Part shown: positions 59,228 to 64,000 of the stretch, in pieces
Layout: the number at the start of each line of letters is the position of its first letter
Position numbering within the stretch: position 1 is the first letter of the stretch
From: Tenacibaculum larymnensis
Lineage (GTDB): Bacteria; Bacteroidota; Bacteroidia; Flavobacteriales; Flavobacteriaceae
Length of the DNA: 64,000 bases
Assembly (NCBI RefSeq): GCF_028829235.1
Contig: NZ_JAIWJY010000004.1
Coordinates: 310,001 to 374,000, forward strand
Reading direction: 5' to 3'
Program-made: the position numbers and the translations under genes
Notes under the pieces: model-generated
What the model was told of the DNA's origin: nothing
The model's input: only the letters and a program-made list of their open reading frames with translations
Databases searched by the model: none

Positions 59228-60976
59228 TTGAAAAAACTATTTGTACTACTCCTAATAATTACTGTTGCTTGTAAACCAGAATCAACAAAAAAGAATAACG
59301 ATTTCACTACACTGTTTGAAACATCTAACGGAACAGAAACTCCTAAGTATCAAGAAGTAATTTCTTTTTATGAACGTTTAGCTGAAATATACCCTGAAAT
59401 TTCTTTGTTTGAAATAGGTACTACAGATATTGGAAAACCTTTACATTTAGTTGTTTTCAATGCCAATGGAAAAACCAATATTAAAGCACTCAAGAACTCT
59501 TCAAAAAATAGAGTTTTAATTAATAACGGTATTCACCCTGGAGAATCTGACGGAATTGATGCATCAATGTTACTATTAAGAAACATTGTTCAAAATGACT
59601 CTTTAAAAAGCAAATACAAAAATTCTTTGATTTGTATAATTCCTGTATATAATATTGGTGGTGCATTCAACAGAAACTCATACACAAGAGCCAATCAAAA
59701 TGGACCAAAAGAATACGGTTTTAGAGGAAATGCTCGTAATTACGATTTGAATCGTGACTTTATTAAACAAGATACCAAAAACGCCGCTGCTTTTGCTGAG
59801 ATTTTTCACACTGTAAACCCCGATGTTTTTATTGATAATCACGTAAGTAATGGTGCTGATTATCAGTACTCTATTACTCATTTATTCACTCAGCATAATA
59901 AATTAGGAGGAAAACTTGGTGAGTTCATTGAAACAAAAATGCGTCCTCAAATAGAACAGTCTTTAGCAAAAAAAGATATTATTATTACTCCTTATGTAAA
60001 TGTTTGGGGAACAACTCCAGAAAACGGATGGTCACAGTTTTTCGATTCACCTAGATATTCTACTGGTTACACTACCCTATTCAACACGTTAGGATTAATG
60101 GTTGAAACTCATATGTTAAAACCGTACAAAATTAGAGTAGAACAAACCTATGAGCTATTATTTTCTACTTTAGATTTTTCTAAAGAAAACAGCGCCAAAA
60201 TAAAAAGTTTACGAAAAAAAGCTGTTGAAGAAGTTATTAATAAAAAAACGTATCCTATTTCTTTTAAAGTCGATAAAAATTCTCCTAATGCGTTACATTT
60301 TAAAGGTTATGAAGGTTCACTTATAGACAGCAAAGTAACTAATGGAAAGCGTTTGTTTTATGATAGAACAAAACCTTATAATAAAAAGGTGTCCTATTAT
60401 AACAACTTTATTTCTACCAAAGAAATTACAATTCCAAAAGCATATATTTTACAAAAAGGTTGGCATAATGTTGTAGATCGATTACAAAATAATAAAATTG
60501 ATTTTACTCGTTTTCAAAAAGATACCATATTAACTGTCGAAGTTCAACACATTAAAGAATTTGAAACTCGAAAAATGGCATACGAAGGTCATTATTTACA
60601 TTATAATACTGAAGTTGAAAGAACAGGAAATCAACAAATTAAATTTTCTAAAGGAGATATTTATATTCCAACAAATCAACCAGGAATACGTTATATTTTA
60701 GAAACCTTAGAGGCAGAAGCTCCTGATTCTTTTTTTAACTGGAACTTCTTTGATACTATATTACAACAAAAAGAAGGATATTCTTCTTACGTTTTTGAAG
60801 ATATTGCTGAAGACTTTTTAAACAATAACCCTATAATAAAACAAGAGTTTTTAGAGAAGTTAAAATCTGAGGAAGATTTTGCTAAAAATTCACAAGCACA
60901 GTTGTATTGGGTTTACAAAAAAACTCCACATTACGAAAAAGCACACAAAAAACTACCTACTTATAAGTTATATTAA
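59228..60976 (+). CDS. M14 zinc carboxypeptidase lipoprotein
   Basis: A 582-residue lipoprotein (lipobox TVAC, Cys15; start TTG at 59228, no ATG gives the signal). The zinc site is His103 and Glu106 in NGIHPGESDG, with the third ligand His205 in FIDNHVSN; NARNYDLNRDF carries the substrate-binding Asn/Arg, and Glu293 in GLMVETHML is the catalytic base. This pattern fits M14 carboxypeptidases of Bacteroidota. The protein is longer than the catalytic domain and has an additional beta-rich C-terminal region. Confidence 0.88.
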   Translation: MKKLFVLLLIITVACKPESTKKNNDFTTLFETSNGTETPKYQEVISFYERLAEIYPEISLFEIGTTDIGKPLHLVVFNANGKTNIKALKNSSKNRVLINNGIHPGESDGIDASMLLLRNIVQNDSLKSKYKNSLICIIPVYNIGGAFNRNSYTRANQNGPKEYGFRGNARNYDLNRDFIKQDTKNAAAFAEIFHTVNPDVFIDNHVSNGADYQYSITHLFTQHNKLGGKLGEFIETKMRPQIEQSLAKKDIIITPYVNVWGTTPENGWSQFFDSPRYSTGYTTLFNTLGLMVETHMLKPYKIRVEQTYELLFSTLDFSKENSAKIKSLRKKAVEEVINKKTYPISFKVDKNSPNALHFKGYEGSLIDSKVTNGKRLFYDRTKPYNKKVSYYNNFISTKEITIPKAYILQKGWHNVVDRLQNNKIDFTRFQKDTILTVEVQHIKEFETRKMAYEGHYLHYNTEVERTGNQQIKFSKGDIYIPTNQPGIRYILETLEAEAPDSFFNWNFFDTILQQKEGYSSYVFEDIAEDFLNNNPIIKQEFLEKLKSEEDFAKNSQAQLYWVYKKTPHYEKAHKKLPTYKLY

Positions 60977-61006
60977 TAATTTTTTAACCTCTTAATTACA
61001 TTTTCA

Positions 61007-61014
61007 TACATTTG
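61007..61014 (+). promoter_or_regulatory. Bacteroidota -7 element for the ECF sigma gene
   Basis: TACATTTG (TAnnTTTG) 24 nt before the ATG, with TTTA at 60983-60986 (20-bp gap) as a weak -33 box. Confidence 0.45.
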
Positions 61015-61038
61015 CTGTTGATTAAGAATTTAATCTAA

Positions 61039-61557
61039 ATGAATAAAGAACCCTTAAAGTCTGTTTGTGAGCAGAATAATTTTAAAGAAATTTTTAATCA
61101 GCACTCACAAACATTAAGAAATTATATATATTATAAGTGCGGTGATACTCAGCAAGCTGAAGACATCGTACAGGAAGCGTATATAAAATTATGGAATAAT
61201 TGCTCTAAAGTTTATTTTGAAAAAGCTAAATCTTACCTGTATACAGTAGCTAATAATCATTTTTTAAATGATGTAGCTCACAAAAAGGTTGTATTAGAGC
61301 ATCAAAAACAAAGTGTTTCTTCTGGTAAGACTAATGAAACACCTCAATTTCTTTTAGAAGAAGAAGAATTTCATTCAAAATTAAAAAAAGCCATTGCCGA
61401 CTTACCAGAAAAGCAAAGAGAAGTTTTTTTACTTAGTCGAATAGACAAAAAAAAGTATAGTGAAATTGCTGATATAGTTGGAGTTTCTGTGAAAGCAGTA
61501 GAAAAAAGAATGAGCAAAGCTCTGCTTACTTTAAAAGAGCAAATAGGTAAAGTGTAA
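61039..61557 (+). CDS. FecI-like ECF sigma factor
   Basis: A 172-residue sigma factor with region 2 (LRNYIYYKCGDTQQAEDIVQ) and region 4 (LPEKQREVFLLSRIDKKKYSEI, then SVKAVEKRMSKALLTLKEQI). It starts the ECF / FecR / TonB receptor operon, the Bacteroidota arrangement for surface signalling: substrate binding to the receptor is passed through FecR to the sigma factor, which raises transcription of the operon or its targets. Confidence 0.93.
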   Translation: MNKEPLKSVCEQNNFKEIFNQHSQTLRNYIYYKCGDTQQAEDIVQEAYIKLWNNCSKVYFEKAKSYLYTVANNHFLNDVAHKKVVLEHQKQSVSSGKTNETPQFLLEEEEFHSKLKKAIADLPEKQREVFLLSRIDKKKYSEIADIVGVSVKAVEKRMSKALLTLKEQIGKV

Positions 61558-61630
61558 TAAAAAACAATATTTGTAGTAGGGTAATTAGTCTTTTACTTGT
61601 TTTTAATACAAATAGCACGAATAATAGGAA

Positions 61631-62551
61631 ATGAAAATAAATTATAAAGATGAAACTTTTTTAGCGAGATGGATAGCCAATGAGCTATCGGCTGAAGAAT
61701 TGAAAGAGTTTCAACAAACCGAAGTTTATCATCAATTTAAAGCTATTGATGATGCTTCACAATTATTAAAAGCTCCTTCCTATAATAAAGAAAATGCTTT
61801 TAATAAAATTCAAACAAACTTAGAGCCAACAAAAACTAACAAAAAAGTAGTAAAGTTAATCCCTACTTGGATGTATGGTGCAGTTGCATCTATAGCTTTG
61901 TTAATTAGTTTTTTATACTTTAATAATAATACAACTGATTTTTCTACAGGTTATGGAGAACAACTAACAATTACTTTACCTGACAACTCTAAAGCTCATT
62001 TATCACCTAAATCTGAAATAACATACAAAAAACAAAATTGGAATGATAAAAGAGAATTATTATTAAAAGGTAAAGCTTATTTTGAAGTAGAAAAAGGTAA
62101 ATCTTTTACTGTAAAATCAAATGAAGGAAATGTAACTGTGCTAGGAACTAAGTTTACTGTAAATACTTCTGAAAACTATTTTGAAGTTAAATGTTTCGAA
62201 GGTAAAGTAAAAGTTACTTCAAAAAATAAAGAGGAGGTTATTTTAACTAAAGGAAAAGCCTTCAGAAACTATAGTAACTCTAGTGAAAAATGGGAGTTTG
62301 TAGATACTACTCCTTCTTGGATAAAAGGTGAAAGTTCTTTTAACAACACCCCTTTACATCAAGTTATAAAAGCTTTAGAAAATCAATTCAAATTAAAATT
62401 TGACGCTTCAAGAATAGATACCTCTCAACGTTTTACAGGTACTTTTACACATGAAGATGTTAATATAGCATTGCAAACTGTTTTTGCTCCTATGAAAATT
62501 TCTTATAAATTAGCAGAAAATAGTTCAGTTGTATTGACATATAGTAAATGA
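61631..62551 (+). CDS. FecR-type anti-sigma regulator
   Basis: 306 residues: an N-terminal cytosolic helical domain that binds the sigma factor (IANELSAEELKEFQQTE), one membrane helix near 75-93 (WMYGAVASIALLISFLYF), the FecR domain (GYGEQLTITLPDNSKAHLSP, LKGKAYFEVEKGKSFTVKS) and a C-terminal DUF4974-type domain (PLHQVIKALENQFKLKFD) that contacts the receptor's STN domain. It overlaps the receptor gene by 4 bp (ATGA). Confidence 0.94.
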   Translation: MKINYKDETFLARWIANELSAEELKEFQQTEVYHQFKAIDDASQLLKAPSYNKENAFNKIQTNLEPTKTNKKVVKLIPTWMYGAVASIALLISFLYFNNNTTDFSTGYGEQLTITLPDNSKAHLSPKSEITYKKQNWNDKRELLLKGKAYFEVEKGKSFTVKSNEGNVTVLGTKFTVNTSENYFEVKCFEGKVKVTSKNKEEVILTKGKAFRNYSNSSEKWEFVDTTPSWIKGESSFNNTPLHQVIKALENQFKLKFDASRIDTSQRFTGTFTHEDVNIALQTVFAPMKISYKLAENSSVVLTYSK

Positions 62552-64000
62552 AGATAAAATTAAGTATACTTTTTATATGCTTAGCGATGTCTATTTTTTC
62601 TCAAGAAAAGGTAGACATTTCTTTTATTGATACACCTTTATTGGATGTATTAAAAGAAACAGAAACCAATTTTGGCGTAAAGTTTTCTTTTAATACAGAG
62701 ATAATTCGTGGAAAAAACTTTTCTTTTAAAAAGAAAAAATGTGAGCTAGTATACCTTATAGGTGAAATTGAACGTCAAACTCCTTTAATTTTTAACCAAA
62801 TTAATGAACGTTATTATTACATAACTAAAAATTCTAATTTCAAACTTAATGAGTACAATCTTTTAAAAGAGATACTTGTAACAAACTATATTACCTCTGG
62901 TATTAATAAAAAGAAAAATGGAGCTATATCCATACTTCCTAAACAATTAGGTGTTCTTCCTGGTTTAACAGAACCAGATGTGTTAGAGAGTTTAAAAATT
63001 ATTCCCGGTGTTCAAAGTCCTAACGAAACAGCAGCAGGTATTTATATAAGAGGTGGTACCCCTAATCAAAATTTAGTTTTGTGGGATGGTATAAAAATGT
63101 ATTATTCTGGGCATTTCTTTGGAATGATTTCTGCTTTCAATCCATATACAACCAAAGAAGTTACCTTATCTAAAAGTGGTACAGGTGCCAGATATGGAAA
63201 TAGAGTTTCCGGTGTTATAGATATTAAAACAACAGAAAAAATACCAGAAAAAATCACAGGGAATTTTGGTTTGAATATGACGCATGCTGATGCTCTTATT
63301 ACTGTTCCTTTTTCAGAAAAAACTGCACTTTCTTTTTCAGCTCGAAGATCTTTTTCTGATGTTTTAAAGACATTTACTTTTGATAAGTTGTCTATGCGTG
63401 TTTTTCAAACATTTGATGATAATCAAGAGAACCAAATTATAGATAAAAGTATTAAGTTTGAAAGAGATAACGAATTTAAGTTTTCGGACTATACTACCAA
63501 GTTTATATACAGACCTAATGAAGATGAGTCTTTAAGCATCAGTTTCTTACACACAAGAAATCAAATGTTTAATGATTTTACAATTCCAACATACCAAGAT
63601 AAATACAATGACAAATTAGATATCGATAATACTGGTATAAGCGCAAACTGGAAGAAACAATCATCTGAAAAAAAGACCCACAGTATAAAAAGTTATTTTT
63701 CTAGTTTTCACTTAGATTATGTTGGTAACTACAATTACATAGATGATTACCTTATTTTATTGTCTTCAAAAAACAACTCATTAACTGATTTTGGTATTTC
63801 ATATAACATGAACTACTCTTTTAATGATAGAAAAGATTTATTTTGGGGTTATGAATTTACATCAACCAAAGCTGCTTATGAATTAAAATATTTAGCTGAC
63901 GTAGAAGGTGAAAACCGATACTCTTCAATACAAAAAGATAAAGGAACAAACAACACTCATTCTATTTTTGCTGAATATTTATACGATAATGATGATTGGA
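62548..64000 (+). CDS. FecA-like TonB-dependent receptor, N-terminal part
   Basis: The start ATG at 62548 overlaps the FecR stop (ATGA). 484 codons are visible and the gene continues past the right edge. A signal peptide (SILFICLAMSIFSQ) is followed by an STN signalling domain (VDISFIDTPLLDVLKETE), a linker with no visible CarboxypepD-reg domain, a plug (LESLKIIPGVQSPNETAAGI, IRGGTPNQNLVLWDGIKM) and barrel strands. With the sigma and FecR genes it forms a substrate-sensing uptake system, probably for a siderophore or other ligand. The substrate is unknown. Confidence 0.92.
   Translation, partial: MKIKLSILFICLAMSIFSQEKVDISFIDTPLLDVLKETETNFGVKFSFNTEIIRGKNFSFKKKKCELVYLIGEIERQTPLIFNQINERYYYITKNSNFKLNEYNLLKEILVTNYITSGINKKKNGAISILPKQLGVLPGLTEPDVLESLKIIPGVQSPNETAAGIYIRGGTPNQNLVLWDGIKMYYSGHFFGMISAFNPYTTKEVTLSKSGTGARYGNRVSGVIDIKTTEKIPEKITGNFGLNMTHADALITVPFSEKTALSFSARRSFSDVLKTFTFDKLSMRVFQTFDDNQENQIIDKSIKFERDNEFKFSDYTTKFIYRPNEDESLSISFLHTRNQMFNDFTIPTYQDKYNDKLDIDNTGISANWKKQSSEKKTHSIKSYFSSFHLDYVGNYNYIDDYLILLSSKNNSLTDFGISYNMNYSFNDRKDLFWGYEFTSTKAAYELKYLADVEGENRYSSIQKDKGTNNTHSIFAEYLYDNDDW

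Noticed and set aside
1..64000. tRNA, rRNA or prophage content
   Set aside because: I saw no cloverleaf-like segment, rRNA block or phage structural gene on either strand; a covariance scan would be needed to exclude a missed tRNA.

Overview
The window is AT-rich DNA from a member of the Bacteroidota, most likely a marine Flavobacteriaceae close to Tenacibaculum or Polaribacter. The genus is inferred from gene content and repeat style, not measured. Supporting signs are the promoters of TAnnTTTG type, the near absence of Shine-Dalgarno sites, DUF5606, DUF4252 and VF530 genes, STN/TonB receptors with ECF sigma and FecR partners, many lipoproteins, and interspersed palindromic repeats built on GTCATTTCGA / GGAATCTC. 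I saw no tRNA, rRNA, CRISPR array, transposase, integrase or prophage gene.

Layout. 0-12.8 kb is mainly housekeeping: dapD (cut by the left edge), ruvX, def, a DUF5606 gene, mazG, priA, a MEST-like hydrolase, TlpA thioredoxin, aminopeptidase P and gcvT. It is interrupted at 2.7-3.2 kb by repeats, including five 41-bp units, and at 3.96-5.55 kb by a one-gene unit with 12-bp inverted repeats that carries an M1-like metallopeptidase. 13.0-17.3 kb is a MacAB/Lol-type ABC exporter operon. 17.9-25.1 kb is a cobalamin locus: a BtuB-type receptor behind a cobalamin riboswitch, a cobalamin-binding protein, cobU-cobT-cobS-cobC for nucleotide loop assembly, and a BtuF-like lipoprotein. No BtuCD permease or ATPase is in the window. 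25-42.6 kb holds AlkB, an M1 aminopeptidase, an ECF sigma / anti-sigma / DUF4252 cluster, an S41 protease, DUF72, patatin, a beta-propeller lipoprotein, a pair of amidohydrolase-like proteins, and a SpoU rRNA methyltransferase.

42.6-54.6 kb looks like an accessory island. About thirteen unrelated genes all point the same way and are interspersed with five copies of a ~75-bp repeat (R1-R5). Four copies carry a terminator hairpin followed by a promoter-like sequence; R5 has lost the hairpin. Cargo includes a PD-(D/E)XK-TOPRIM fusion nuclease, an exported PPP-family phosphatase, two alpha/beta hydrolases, a subclass B1 metallo-beta-lactamase, a DKNYY-repeat protein, a frameshifted CsgG/TolB-like protein, VOC and YciI proteins, and several genes I cannot place. 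This array, and the PD-(D/E)XK-TOPRIM gene at its start, are the best candidates for something undescribed.

54.6-64 kb returns to core functions: an APC permease, rluD, a PASTA protein, ddl, coaD and an M14 carboxypeptidase. It ends in an ECF sigma - FecR - TonB receptor surface-signalling operon whose receptor runs off the right edge.
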